This document shows positions 31,028-42,511 of a stretch of DNA of 64,000 bases, in pieces. Under the pieces are notes generated by a model, which was not told the DNA's origin, did not search any database, and saw only the letters and a list, made by a program, of their open reading frames with translations. The position numbers and the translations under genes were made by a program. Every line of letters starts with the position of its first letter. Position 1 is the first letter of the stretch. The DNA comes from Tremella fuciformis (Eukaryota > Basidiomycota > Tremellomycetes > Tremellales > Tremellaceae), in NCBI GenBank assembly GCA_032768795.1, contig CP136493.1, positions 1,178,001 through 1,242,000 on the forward strand. Direction: 5' to 3'.

Positions 31028-32784
31028 ATGTCCGCCATCGAGCAGTACCAGGACGTCGAGTCCAAGGGCGACGTCCCCGCCAACCATCACAAGGACAATG
31101 TGGGCATCCACAAGGTCGAAGAGGTCGACATGACCATCTATGACTTTACCGAAGAAGAGTCCCAAGCACTCTGCCGCAAGTTTGACTGGCATGTGAGTCC
31201 ATCCTTCCATCCTTCCTTCTGTCCCCTACCCCCTGTCGCCACCGCTGTATGCTGCTCGATGACCCCTACTTGCCTCATACTGGTACTGACCCCGCAGATC
31301 CTGCCATTCATCTGGTGGTGCTACCTCTTCAACTCGCTTGACCGTAACAACGTGTCCAACGCCAAGAGCGACGGCATGACCAGTCAGTCCAATCTGCCCA
31401 TCTTCCACTGCCCACATTCGCTGACGCTTGCAGCCGACCTGCACTTCCCCGCCAACGGCTATAGCACCATGCTCTCGGTCTTCTACGTTCCCTTCTGTGT
31501 GCTCGTCGTGCCCGGCGTCATGCTCACGCGAAAAGTCGGACCCCAGTACACCATTCCCGGCTACATGTTCGGCTGGGGTCTCATGGCCACCGTCAACGCC
31601 GCCGCCAAGAACTTTGCAGGTGTCCTCATCATCCGTCTTCGTGAGTCACTGAACACCTTCGAGCCTGTCGAGCAAGAAGGCTGACGGCCAGTCCTCGGTG
31701 CCTTCGAGGCTGGCTTTGCCGCGTCGCTCATCTTCTACCTCACCACCTTCTACACCCGTGGCGAGCTCGGCAAGCGCATCGCGGCCTTCTACTCGTGCAA
31801 CGCGCTCTCCGGTGCTTTCTCCGGCCTGATCGCCTACGGCGTTTTCCAGGTCGACTCGAAGCTGTACGGCTGGCAGATCCTCTTCCTCATTGAGGGTCTC
31901 GCCACCATGGCCTTTGCCGTCATCGTCTACATCGTCCTCCCCATCCACCCCAGCAAGGCCAGGTTCCTCACCGAGAGGCAGAAGGAGGTCGCGGTTATGC
32001 GCCTTCTCAAAGACGGCTCCACAGCCACCAGCACCAAGTTTGCCTTCAAGACCTTCTTCAAGCCCCTCTCCGACTGGAAGTTCTACGTCTTCGCCGGTAT
32101 CGGTACGTTTGCCCCGAATCCATGTCCTCGAGTTCTCGCTGATTCCCAGCCCTCTGCTACGGCGTCGCCGCTTCCGTCGCCGGCAACTTCCTCACCCAGA
32201 TCATCGGCAGGTTCCACTACAGCACCGTCAAGACCAACCTGTACACCGTGGCGCCTTACGTGTTGGGCACGCTCGTCCTCCTCGTCACCTCGTGGTCCTC
32301 TGACCGCTACCGTGAGCGTGGCTTCCACTTGGCGTCCGCCCTCGTGCTCGTCATCGTCGGCTGTGTCATCCTCGCCACCATCCCCGTCACCAACAAGGGC
32401 GTCGGCTACTTCGCCACATTCCTCATCACCATGGGCGCCTTCACCCCCTCGGTGCTCTTCCACACCTGGCACCAGTGCAACGACCCCACCGAGGACGGCC
32501 GTGCCTTCCGCGTGGGCTCGTTCACCTTCCTCGCCAACACCGGCGGTATCGTCTCGGCCAACATCTTCCTCGACAAGTGGTCCCCGCAGTACGTCACCCC
32601 GCTCGCGATCACTGCCGCCATCGAGGGGCTCGGCCTCGCTCTCATTGTTGGTCTCAGGATGTACATGTACCTTGACAACAAGAGGAGGAACAAGGAGCAG
32701 GGCGTCAACTGGCAGAGCAAGGACGTGCCCACCGAGGCGCTCGCCGAGGGACCCAGCAACCCTCTCTTCCGTCACTTCTACTAG
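31028..32784 (+). CDS. MFS permease, allantoate/anion:cation symporter (Dal5-like) family
   Basis: Exons: MSAIEQYQDVESKGDVPANH with a cytosolic N-terminus, then ILPFIWWCYLFNSLDRNNVS (first helix and the DRxNxxxA-type motif of the ACS family), FYVPFCVLVVPGVMLTRKVG, LGAFEAGFAASLIFYLTTFY, YSCNALSGAFSGLIAYGVFQ, LFLIEGLATMAFAVIVYI, then the second six-helix half starting ALCYGVAASVAGNFL and ending RMYMYLDNKRRNKEQG. About 500 residues and 12 hydrophobic segments. The family imports carboxylates such as allantoate, nicotinate, pantothenate or dipeptides. The neighbouring racemase-like and FAD oxidase genes suggest, but do not prove, a nitrogen-containing substrate. Confidence 0.86.
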
Positions 32785-33787
32785 ACGTATACGCACATCG
32801 GCGGTTCGGGTGGTTTTAGATGCGCAGGGGGAACGAGGTGGTTGTCGAAGATCCGCTCAACATCGGATTAGTTTCGGTTGTAGCAGAGTGAGCGAATAGA
32901 TGCGGTCAGGACACGATGAGTAGTAGATGCAACACGGATTGGCAGTGATGACACGATCGTCTGCATCAGGGACCAGTATATTTCATGCCACCTCGGCTTC
33001 GGAAGATGGCCCCTATAGTCTAGCCTCTCAGATAATAAATCCAGCTGCGAGCCGAGGTATGTCGCAGACTTCAAAACGCCCCTCTCGCCGACAAGATCCC
33101 AAGGGACGCTCTGCGAAGTCTCAAAATTCTTTGCTATAGCCACCTAGTTTATCCCCTCGACGTGTCATGCGAGCCGACAGGAAGATAAAAGTGGCGTGGA
33201 GTGGTGTGCAGGTGAAGGGCACGGTGCCACGACATGAGGTGATTGCCCATCAGTAGTCAGCCGCGCCTCCCGCCAACGCTTCCCTCGCAGTGATGCATCG
33301 AGTCTCTCGACGTGTATACGCACCGTTCGCAGATGTCGACATTCCCCATACAACCGACCGGCCTTTGCTCTGACCGACCAGTCCTGCGGGGCGTCTCCTC
33401 CCTCCTCCCCTTCGCCCGCGAACGGGGTCCGGGGCGGTTCAGGACTCCTCAGTCTCGCCTTGATGAGCTCGTCTGGCCGAGTCCCCACTCACAAAGGAGG
33501 GGAGCGGGTCGCCACGATGTTGAGCGGCGTGATGAAGAAGAAGAAGAGACGAGAAGCAAAGGGAGTTTCGGGCCAGGCAGGGAGAGGGATGAATGGGATA
33601 AAATGCAGGAAATAGGCGCAGGAAATGGTGACGCGTGATGCTGGGCCCGGACACGCGCTCGGACCCTCGAACGGCGGTGATGAACGTCACAAGAGGGTGT
33701 CTCTTCTCACATCGACATTGACAGGTAGATCGTACCTCTCACGCCTCACGACCAGACCTAGACCTAGACGACTCACGAATAGCCACC
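32785..33787. other. intergenic, no gene seen
   Basis: About 1 kb between two plus-strand genes. An AT-richer stretch (TCAGATAATAAATCC) near 33030 could be part of the permease mRNA end. Short frames have no recognisable product. Confidence 0.5.
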
Positions 33788-34653
33788 ATGGTGAGTCTCG
33801 CTGCTTTCTTGGGTGCTGGCCCACTGAGTGACACCGGTCACACGGTGGCAAAGGGTGGAATGCTGTGTGAACAATAGGTGACATGATGCTGACAGCCGCA
33901 GGACAAGATCAAGGAGGTGAGTGAACAGCCGCTCGGTACCTGTCTAGCTGCACCAAATCATGTAGCACTGCTCGACTCCCCGCTGTTTGACTAGTAGTGC
34001 GCAGCTCACTGGCAGCGCTTCACCATTCTCGGCCAGAAGATCGAGGCCGCCGAGAGCCGCGCAGAAGCTGCCGAGGCAGAGAACAAGAAGGTACATCTCC
34101 CAAGTGGCCCATGTGCATAGTCTGACATTCAGCTGAATCAGACTCTGCTGGAGCGCGACCAGGAGATCTCCTCTCTGCAACACAAGCTGTCGCTTGCGGA
34201 GTCAGAGCTGGAAAAGGCAGAGAGCAAAGTGAAGGAGCTGAAGGCTGCATCAGATGAGGGGGAGACACACCGGACGACCGGCGAGAACCTCGCGCGCAAG
34301 GTGCAGCTCCTCGAGGAAGAGCTTGACAAGGCGGAGAAGGACCTGAAAGACACGACTGAGAAGTGCGTTGTGATCTCTCTCGTACGATATCGATTGACCT
34401 GTACAGGTTGCGCCAGGTGGACGTCAAAGCCGAGCACTATGAGCGACAGGTTCAACGGGCCGAGCAGGAGCGGGACGAGTGGGAGCGCAAACACGGCGTC
34501 AGCTGCTATCATGCCACGAAGCACAGGGCTAACAGGTCAGGAAGCTGTCGAAAAATACCAGCAGTCCAAACGGGAGCTCGACGAGGTCGTTGCTCAAATG
34601 GAGTCACTTGTGCGTCTCGTGACGTCGCTTGGACAAGGCTGACTGCTCAGTGA
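33788..34653 (+). CDS. tropomyosin
   Basis: Seven short exons splice to exactly 161 residues, the usual length of fission-yeast Cdc8 and related fungal tropomyosins. The first exon is only ATG, followed by DKIKE, then RFTILGQKIEAAESRAEAAE. The rest is an unbroken heptad-repeat coiled coil (LERDQEISSLQHKLSLAESE, QLLEEELDKAEKDLKDTTEK, YQQSKRELDEVVAQMESL). The stop codon lies alone in the last exon, right after a CTGCTCAG acceptor (34651-34653). Tropomyosin polymerises along actin cables and the contractile ring and regulates myosin and formin. It ends 138 bases from the convergent thioredoxin-like gene. Confidence 0.92.
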
Positions 34654-34790
34654 TCTCCTCACTCGCATGGTGTGTATACACGGCTTCTTGTGCATGTCGG
34701 CTTGGATGCAGACGATAATGACCTACGACCGGATCGTTGTGATGGAGCTGTATGCGGTGCAGATGTGAACATGCTTTCTAGGTACTGTAT

Positions 34791-36053
34791 TTACAACACT
34801 TTGCCCGCTCCCGGCTGCGCTCGCCAGTTGATTGCGTCCATTGCTTTTGGTATAAATGCGTATTTCGCTGCAGTCGTCAGACTGCTGGAACAAGCAACGA
34901 AACGACTCACGTCCACCAAAATAGACCAGGAGCTGGTAGAGGGCAGCGAGGAACAGGCCTATCAGAGGCCACTTCATGGCTAGCCAGATATCTACTTGTC
35001 AGGCTGGTGGACGATGGGGCCGTGACAACAACACTCACCCGAGGCTTTGAGGGCCGGACTTCCTCCCTGACTCCATAATCGGTGGCTGGTCTCGAGATTC
35101 TTCGAGTTGAAGGCGGAGGGGCGGACATTCCTGGCAACGAAGCGGTGAGAGGGGATATGACTGGACATCAGACGAGGTCGTCTTGTCTGTGGGACAGCAC
35201 GCACTAGACCGAGATGGCCGGGGTGGAGAAGACATTCATGAGCGCCGTCACCGCCGCGCGGGACAGCGGCCGCACATAGTCGTTCTCTGCTCCGTCAGCT
35301 CCCTCCTCTGACTCGTATGCCCAGACTGACCATTCTCCTCGGCGCCAAAGTCGACCTTCTCCGCGCCGACCTCGATCTCCTACCCGTCAACGGTATCCTT
35401 TCCCTCTCGGTTCGCATGGATCAACCCACGCCAGCCTGCACAAAGTCTTCCCCTCGCGCCACTTCTTCCAGCTCGGTGATACGTGCACCCTCGCGAATGG
35501 GCACCAGGGGTGCAAAGTCCGAGTTGTCGTGGAATGTCAGGCGGAGCCAAGGCTGGTTGGCCAAGATCCGCGCGGCAGCTTTGGGGTCCGTATCTGCCGA
35601 TACGTAGATCACTGCTGCGCTCTGGGGCTCAGCGATGCCTCTCTTGTGCTTTATGCTGCTCTGCAGGGTGTTCAGCTCACCTTGAGATACTTGAGAGCAA
35701 AAGTGGTCAGGTCCTGCTCGTCAGCTTCGCGTGACGGGTTCGAGGTGCTGGACTTGCCCGGTGCAGCTCGCGCAGGTTGTCTGTCGTCAGCGAGCTGATC
35801 TCGACTAGAGAAAGGTGGGACGGCCTCACTTGCGCCCTGCTCCGAGCCGGCGTACAGCACGACCAGGTCCTTGGCGTGAAAGTACCGCGCAATGTCGGGG
35901 ATTGACACGCCTGTGGTATCCTCTATTCGGAGTCTGGCCTCAGTTCCGGCGGACAGCCGAGAACTTGAAAGCTTACCGCCTCAGCAGCGGGTCTGGGTCG
36001 TTATACAGCCCCGACTGGCCGATGAGGTCAGGCGGGATCTCCACAGCTCCCAT
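34791..36053 (-). CDS. membrane-anchored thioredoxin-like protein, function unknown
   Basis: Exons read MGAVEIPPDLIGQSGLYNDP, GVSIPDIARYFHAKDLVVLY, LTTFALKYLK, then AAVIYVSADTDPKAAARILA and LRLTFHDNSDFAPLVPIREG, EIEVGAEKVDFGAEEN, RAAVTALMNVFSTPAISVW, CQECPPLRLQ or NVRPSAFNSK-like segments, and a C-terminal hydrophobic helix (MKWPLIGLFLAALYQLLVYF). The middle has the order and VxYVSxDxD pattern of thioredoxin/nucleoredoxin-like folds, but no CxxC active site is visible, so it would not be an oxidoreductase. With a final intron after YFGG the protein ends at TAA 34791-34793 after NWRAQPGAGKVL. Similar one-helix proteins occur in other Tremellomycetes as far as I recall. Function unknown. Confidence 0.66.
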
Positions 36054-36235
36054 GGCTCTTGGATCGTGTTCCTTGCAGTCAAGAGAAGGAGAATGAATAC
36101 GCAAGTATGAATTGCAGTGGCAAGTTCACGAAACGATCATGTGTCAGCGGCGTGACGTAAGCCGAGCCCGGCGGACATGTCGAGAAGATGTAGATGCATG
36201 TGTGATAGCATGAATCGCCTCAGAGTTCATTACTC

Positions 36236-38721
36236 TCACGTCCACGTCGTATCGAACCAGTCCCGCACGTCGTTCCCATCCTGCCCTTGCGTCACACCTC
36301 CCAGATCCCCGAGCCAGGACGATGCGCCTTGATCAGGAAGAAGCGTCGCGAACAATTCCTCTAGCTCCAAGGCCGTCGGGATATTCGGCAGATCCGCCGT
36401 AGGAGATGCACTTTGCTCTTCAGTCGCGTCAAGGACTCGCACGGGGCTAGATGCGCGTGTCTCCATCGTCCCGCCGTGGAACATGGGATGTGCGGTCGTG
36501 CGTGACTCCAATCGGCGGCCGTGACTGTGCGTGCTGCCTGTCTGTCCAGCGATGCGCCGGCGAAGATGAGAAATGCTGCGACGTATACCTGGCGTATGTA
36601 TTGCGGCCTGTGTGAGGATCTGGAGTGTAAATGTCAGTCGCATGGTACCAGCCATAGCTCGATATAGGTCTGGATCTAGTGCTTCGTTGATGTCGACCGT
36701 GGCGGAAACGTATGCCATGTAAGCCATGAGATAGGTCAAGTTCTGTAGTCCAAAGCTACGTTCGTGCAGCTTGAACAAGGCGTGTATCTCGCCCGACCGT
36801 TCCGCACATAATGATTGAGGGTTATTGAACTCTGCTTGAGACCGGCCTGATTCGCCCCTCGGCCGCTTGAGTAGGATCCATGCGGTACGGTAGAGGATGC
36901 TGCGAGTCAGCAATATCCCCGCCCGTTTTGGTGTGGGACAGATGCTCACTTGACCGAAAGGACATGCGGTGGTGGGCTGGTGGTCGGCAGATAGCTCGTG
37001 TCGAGTAAGACGCCTGGTGCAACCTGACTGCGCCACTTGATGAGCCTGGCCGTCATTTTGTCCATCCATGCGCGATGTTCGACCGATTCTGTGTCCAGCG
37101 ACATGGTCTGGTAAAGCCGACGAATGATCTCCTCGATCTCGCGGTAGAGCAGGCAGGACCTGAAATTCAGCGCTCACCCACGTCGGAACGTAACCACCTA
37201 CGCGTGCAATGTCTCAGTCGCGAGGAAGGGCTGCGGCGTATAGGGGTATTTTTGCTGTGCCGGGAGATACAGAGGCAACCAACGGGCCGTCGCGGCGCTT
37301 GCGGCCGAAGTTGGAGCTTGGTCTCGCCCACTGCTGTTTAGCGGTGTGGTGCCCCAATTGGATAATTGCGCGAGAGTGAGCGGTACCGGCCCGTCCACGT
37401 CCCCATAGGGAAAGGCCAACATTGGTTGTCGGCCCATAGTGAGCGCATAGAATCTGATGATGAGGACCTTGCGGACGTCATTTATCCCTGACTCACTTGT
37501 CCCAGCAGTAAGCACTCCAGAACAACCGCGTGCGGACCTCGAGGTCTTCGCGCTCCTCGGTCGTACGTCGATCCTCCATTCGTTGCTTCACGCAATTATG
37601 CAAGCCCATGTCGGTCACCATGCGCAGGGCCATCCCCCCGAACAGCCATCCCTTGCTACCTTGCCCTGTGGCGAGCTCTTTCCCAGCCAACTCCAGCAGA
37701 GTCTGAATTATGGGGATTGATGGGGGTTCCGAAATGCTGGCAATACATAGGGCTTGAGCTTTCTCCTATACGAAGGGGTCAGTGGCAGGAATTGCGGCGG
37801 AAGAAAGCTCACGGTATACGATTGCCCGCGATCTGGAGGCTGGGTTATACGAGATGCCTGAGCGTAGATGGCGTAGAGAAGAGCAGGGGAAAAGTACGGT
37901 CCAGGTGGTGAGCGAGCCATATCGCCTGGCTGATAAGCTAAGACTCCTGCGCTAGTTGCACGGAGAGGACGGACGTCTGAAGAGGCGTTCGATGACGGCA
38001 TTGTGCTGATTCGCAAACCAAGTGAAGTACAGAGACAACAACTCCTCGTCTATCTCGAAATGCCTGACGTCTCCGCAGACCGTGTCCACGAATGTGGACA
38101 TTGCTGTCGTGTAGAGCGTGCTCTCGCGATTTCCGTGACTGTGTTCGACCTGGGTCACACTGGGATCGACGAGGTAGGGGTCGACGCTCGCCTCGGGTGA
38201 TTCAGCGTCCCGCATCAAGTTGGAACCCGAGGCAAGGGCTGACGGGAATTGCAAGGCCGTGGAGGACGTCTGAGGTGCGCCGAGCCGTTCGTCCGCGAGA
38301 GCCAGCAGCGTGAAAGACATCGAGTCGTCATTGCTTGAGTGCTGTTCGAACGTCTGTAGCAAATTGCCCGGTAGATCGCGCTGGCGCTGATGTTGGCTGT
38401 TCAAGGGGACGTCTCCGAACGCCTCCAGTGAGAACTCGTCTCCCCGGACCCGCTTGGCAAGAGGAGACGCGCCGTTCGTTGTGGACAGCTGGGAGCGGCG
38501 GCTCCGCTTCTTACGGCTGACCCGTCAGCTTCGGCTGCACGGAAAGAAAGGATGGCCCTCGCGGGAATCACGCACCCCACGAAAATGCACCGCTCCCCGT
38601 CCTTGTCACACCACTCGCATCGTTCAACGCCGGTGGGCTTGCAACGCCGCTTCTTCATTCGGCATTGCGCGCATGCCTGACCATATCCTCTTGCGTGGGG
38701 CTGTCGCTCTGTGGACTCCAT
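36236..38721 (-). CDS. Zn2Cys6 fungal transcription factor
   Basis: The N-terminus has the binuclear cluster ACAQCRMKKRRCKPT plus CEWCDKDGERC, six cysteines in the C-x2-C-x6-C...C-x2-C-x6-C arrangement. A Ser-rich linker with a basic patch (RKKRSRRSQ) follows. The fungal-specific transcription factor domain (PF04082 type) starts near EELLSLYFTWFANQHN and continues with SPALLYAIYAQASR, GWLFGGMALRMVTDMGLHN and LFWSAYCWDKFYALTMGRQP. The C-terminus is acidic (ELEELFATLLPDQ) and ends at 36236, suiting an activation domain. About 750 residues over several exons. It lies 182 bases from the alcohol dehydrogenase gene and is probably its regulator, by position only. Confidence 0.87.
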
Positions 38722-38903
38722 GCTCGCCCGGGAAAAGTGGTGTTACAACGGCAACTGCTGACTGTGTTGCGGTATCCGAGCATCGGAGGTGGCGGCGGCG
38801 AGTGTGGCGATTCTTCGGAAAGTGCCGGAGTTGCGCTCGACTGCATGGCAAGCGTGACTAATGCATATTCGAGGAGAACATAGAATTCAGAGCTACAACT
38901 CCG

Positions 38904-40228
38904 CTAATCAACCTTGAATACCGTCTTGGCCACTTTGTTCTCGGCGAAAAGCTGATAGAACTGAAAACTTCAGCACGTCGGTGTTGGGCGAACTGCTGCT
39001 CACCTTGGCGGCGTCATCGAAACCGATACTGTTCTCTACAAAGGTGCTGAATATCTCCTGATTATTTCGCAACACTTCCAGAGCGGCATCGTAGAATGTG
39101 GTCGCAGAACATCTTCCAAACTGCAGGCGAAGGCTATCTTTGTCAGCTGGGTCGCCAGCGAAGGTCGCGTGGCAGACTCACTTCTTCCCGTACAGGAGGT
39201 TACCTGGAAGGCACACCTTGTCCGTGTATACCCCGCAAGAAGAGATGACTCCGTACGGACGGGCGAGGTCCATCGCCGTCTTCAACGCAGACTCGTGCCC
39301 CACCACCTCCAGAACAGCATCTGCGCCTCGCCCGTTTGTAGCTTCCAACACCTCTTCTTTGAGCTGGTCGAGAGGCAGTGCTATGGCTCCATGTTTTCGG
39401 GCGAGCTCGAGGCGTTGAGCTGAAAGATCCGTTGCGTATACAGTCTTGAACAAAGAAAGAGCAGAGGAGATCGCACATAGGCCCACCTGCATGAGTCAGC
39501 AGCATACGTGGGGACCTTGCTGGGGGACCGCCAAACCCACAGGTCCTGCTCCAACAACGACAACTACCTCTCCTTTGACTTTAGCCGAGTCGAGCTTGTC
39601 CCTGTCCTCATCTGCGAGACGACGGGCATTCATGGCGGTAGAGTAACCTGTAGGAAAGATGTCCGCCATGAGGATCAATAGCTTTTCGGGGATGTCGTCG
39701 GGCATGCGGTGAAGCGTTGTGTCTGCCAGTGGCACCCGGAAGTACTCGGCCTGTCCACCGGGGGTAACGGAGTTACCGAAGCTTGACAGCTTCTCACAGC
39801 GCGACGTGTAGTCCTTGTGGCAATACCAGCAGTCGCCTGGGTGTCTCAGCCTTCCCTTGCCGGCTCACAGTTCTCATAACACACCGCAAGACGAATACAT
39901 CGGGCATATGACCCTGTCACCGAGCTTGAAGTTCCGCACGGCCGAGCCGATCTTGACGACGTGACCGACTGTCTCGTGTCCAATAATGAAGTTGAACGGC
40001 GGCGCATGATGACCGCGGTAGTAGTGTAGGTCAGAACCTACAAAGTACATCAGTCACTTGGATATGCTCGATGCGCTGTCCCTCACCGCACAACCCAGCC
40101 AAGTGCACTTTGATGACGACATCGCCATCTAGCTGAATTTGAGGGGTGGGGCGCTCTTCGACGACGATCTGATGTGGGGCCTTGAGGACGACTGCCTTCA
40201 TGGTCGGAGGCACGATTTCGACTGTCAT
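38904..40228 (-). CDS. zinc-dependent medium-chain alcohol dehydrogenase (sorbitol/xylitol dehydrogenase-like)
   Basis: Exons: MTVEIVPPTMKAVVLKAPHQ, VHLAGLCG then SDLHYYRGHH (catalytic zinc Cys and context), FNFIIGHETVGHVVKIGS (GHExxG zinc motif), a structural-zinc segment with CWYCHKDYTSRC, VVVVVGAGPVGL (NAD-binding GxGxxG), YATDLSAQRLELARKHGA, GADAVLEVVGHESALK, YGVISSCGVYTDKVCLPGN, and the last exon LFAENKVAKTVFKVD ending at 38904. About 370 residues fits the family. It would oxidise a secondary or primary alcohol with NAD(P). It is divergent from the ALDH gene, start codons 211 bases apart, so the two are likely co-regulated. Confidence 0.87.
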
Positions 40229-40439
40229 GATGAGTCAAAGTGAATGGCCGGCGCTGACTTGTTTGTCTGCCCAAGTCACTCGACATCACCTCGGCCACTA
40301 AGTAAAACGCCCACTGCGGAGGTTGGGGGTTGGCGGCGAGTTTGGCGGCATCCACATCCTTTCGAAAAATACCGCATGAAGCCGATCATATGTATGCTGA
40401 TTCTCATGCATCTGCAGGAGCAGCTCTCAGTGAAGCACA
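40229..40439. promoter_or_regulatory. shared ADH/ALDH divergent promoter
   Basis: Only 211 bases separate two divergent start codons. This is the expected site of a common upstream regulatory element. CGG triplets, the usual half-sites for Zn2Cys6 factors, occur on either strand (for example CCGGCG near 40247 and TGCGGAGG near 40315), but no well-spaced pair is convincing by eye. Confidence 0.55.
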
Positions 40440-42108
40440 ATGGTCCATCCAGAATTCGTCCTCAAAGATCCCTCACTCCTGCTCGCCACAGGGTGGATCA
40501 ACAACCAGCCCGTCAAATCCCCTTCCGGGAATGCGCCCTTTCCGTGCCATGACCCCGCTACGGACGAGGTGTGGACGCACGTCGAGACATTCTGCGAGAA
40601 AGACACCGAGCTCGCGATCGCTGCAGCTTATGACGCCTTCCCCAAGTACGCTGCGACCCCATCGCGTGAACGAGCACGCTTGCTGCTCGCTTGGGAAAAG
40701 CTTATCAAGGACAACAAGGAGGACTTGGCCAAGATCATCGTGATGGAGTCGGGCAAAGCTCTGTGTGAGGCTTTGGCAGAAGTAGACTATGCATGTGAGC
40801 TTCGACCCCGGCACAGGAAGCTTTGAGTAACAGCACGATAGGTACCTACGCATTCTTTTTTGCAGGAGAGTGCGAGCGGATCCAAGGGGAAAGTATCAAA
40901 GCGACCTCCAATCCCGCTGTGCGGTTCGTGACGCAGAAAGTGCCCATCGGGCCTGTCGCTCTGCTCTGCCCGTGGGTGTCTCCCAGAGTGATCTGGCTCC
41001 AGTTTCGCTCACAGACAGGTGGAACTTTCCGCTCGCGGTCGCCGTGAGGAAGATGGGTGCAGCACTGGCCGCTGGCTGCACAATCGTCATCAAGCCCTCT
41101 CCCGAAACCCCCATCACAACGATCGCTCTTGCACAGCTTGCTCAACGCGCAGGGTATACTGCCGGTGTGATCAACGTCGTTCCAGCTTCGGTGGCGACCA
41201 CGCCGGCGGTTGGCAAGAAGCTATGCGAGGATCCGCGGATCAAGAAGCTTTCTTTCACCGGGTCAACCGCCGTCGGGCGACTCCTCATGAGCCAGTCGTC
41301 AAGCAGCTTGAAGAAGATGACCCTCGAGCTCGGTGGGAATGGTGGATGGATCGTCTTTGAGGACGCTGACCTTGAGCGCGCGGCTGATGGTAAGTTTTGT
41401 CAGGGGTAATCTCGCGGTGAAGCTCATGGTTCCCAGCACTAATGGCCAACAAGCTGCGACATGCCGGCCAGGTGTGCGTATGCGCCAATCGGATCTTCGC
41501 ACATCGGACTGTTCACGACCGCTTCGTCGCCCTGGTCAAGGACAGAATGAGCAAGCTCAAATTTGGTCACGGCCTCGATGATGGTTCGTTCACCGCCATA
41601 TCATGCTCGAAGTGTCACTGACTGATCGCCAGGGGTGACAAACGGGGCCCTGACTACCCGACGAGGGGCTGAGCGGGCGCGCGAGATGGTCGAAGCCGCA
41701 GTCAAACAGGGCGCGAGCGTCCTTTTAGGAGGCAAACAGTTCGGAAGTGGGTACCACTTCCAGCCGACGCTTGTCACCGGTGCTCCCCTCGATTCTCGCC
41801 TCTACCTGGAAGAGCAATTTGCGCCAATTGTATCGATTTACCCCTTCAATTCAGAGGATGAGGTGGTCCGTTTGTGCAACGACACCGACATGGGTCTTAC
41901 CAATTATGTGTTCACGAGCGATCTGAGCCGTGCGTGGAGATGCTACGAAGCACTCAACTCTGGAACCGTGGCTATCAACACCGCCAATGCCATCAGCGCC
42001 GAGTCCCCGTTTGGTGGCCTCAACCAGAGCGGCTTTGGTAAGGAGGGTGGAATCCAGCATGGAGTCAGCGAGTTTTGCGTAGTGAAGACTGCTGCTATCA
42101 CTCTGTAA
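40440..42108 (+). CDS. aldehyde dehydrogenase, succinate-semialdehyde dehydrogenase-like
   Basis: Exons: MVHPEFVLKDPSLLLATGWI, AAYDAFPKYAATPSRERA, YAFFFAGECERIQGES, then an intron restoring the PWNFPL motif across the join near 41030, AALAAGCTIVIKPSPETPI, IKKLSFTGSTAVGRLLM, KKMTLELGGNGGWIVFEDAD (Glu in LELGG), LRHAGQVCVCANRIF (catalytic Cys), YLEEQFAPIVSIYPF, GTVAINTANAISAESPFGGL and SGFGKEGGIQHG. About 490 residues. This set of motifs places it in the NAD(P)-dependent succinate-semialdehyde dehydrogenase branch. The usual NAPFIVF after LELGG is replaced by NGGWIVF. It probably oxidises the aldehyde made by the neighbouring ADH. Confidence 0.88.
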
Positions 42109-42511
42109 CAGCGCAGTCTACTTTGAAGCATATGCATCGGAGTGAAATCTAAATTTTGAGGTGCACATGGCTCAGACTGTGGTGCAAGATTGGACGATCT
42201 GTTCTCTGAGTACCACCAGCAAGAGCTTCAGGGACCGCTTACAGCAGGAATGCCTGCAGCAAGTCGACGGCATCTCGGCGATCCTACAGGTCCTGCCAGG
42301 ACTCGCCGTCAACCTCCGCTGACACCGCAACTCCCGCCACCTCGCCGCAACTTTCCGCGCGGGGTAAAACGGGGACCCGTGGCTCTCTCCAGACTCTCCA
42401 TCGCACTCTGTCTGCCAGCGTATATTATGCTGGATCCCACTCGGTGTCAGAAGTCTCAATGACCCGATCACACTCCTTGCCTAAGACCTCCCCCAATCGA
42501 TCCCTGAGCAC
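42109..42511. promoter_or_regulatory. gap between ALDH and MFS genes
   Basis: 403 bases. A TATATTATG motif near 42420 lies about 90 bases before the MFS start codon and may act as its TATA box. Nothing else is seen. Confidence 0.45.
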
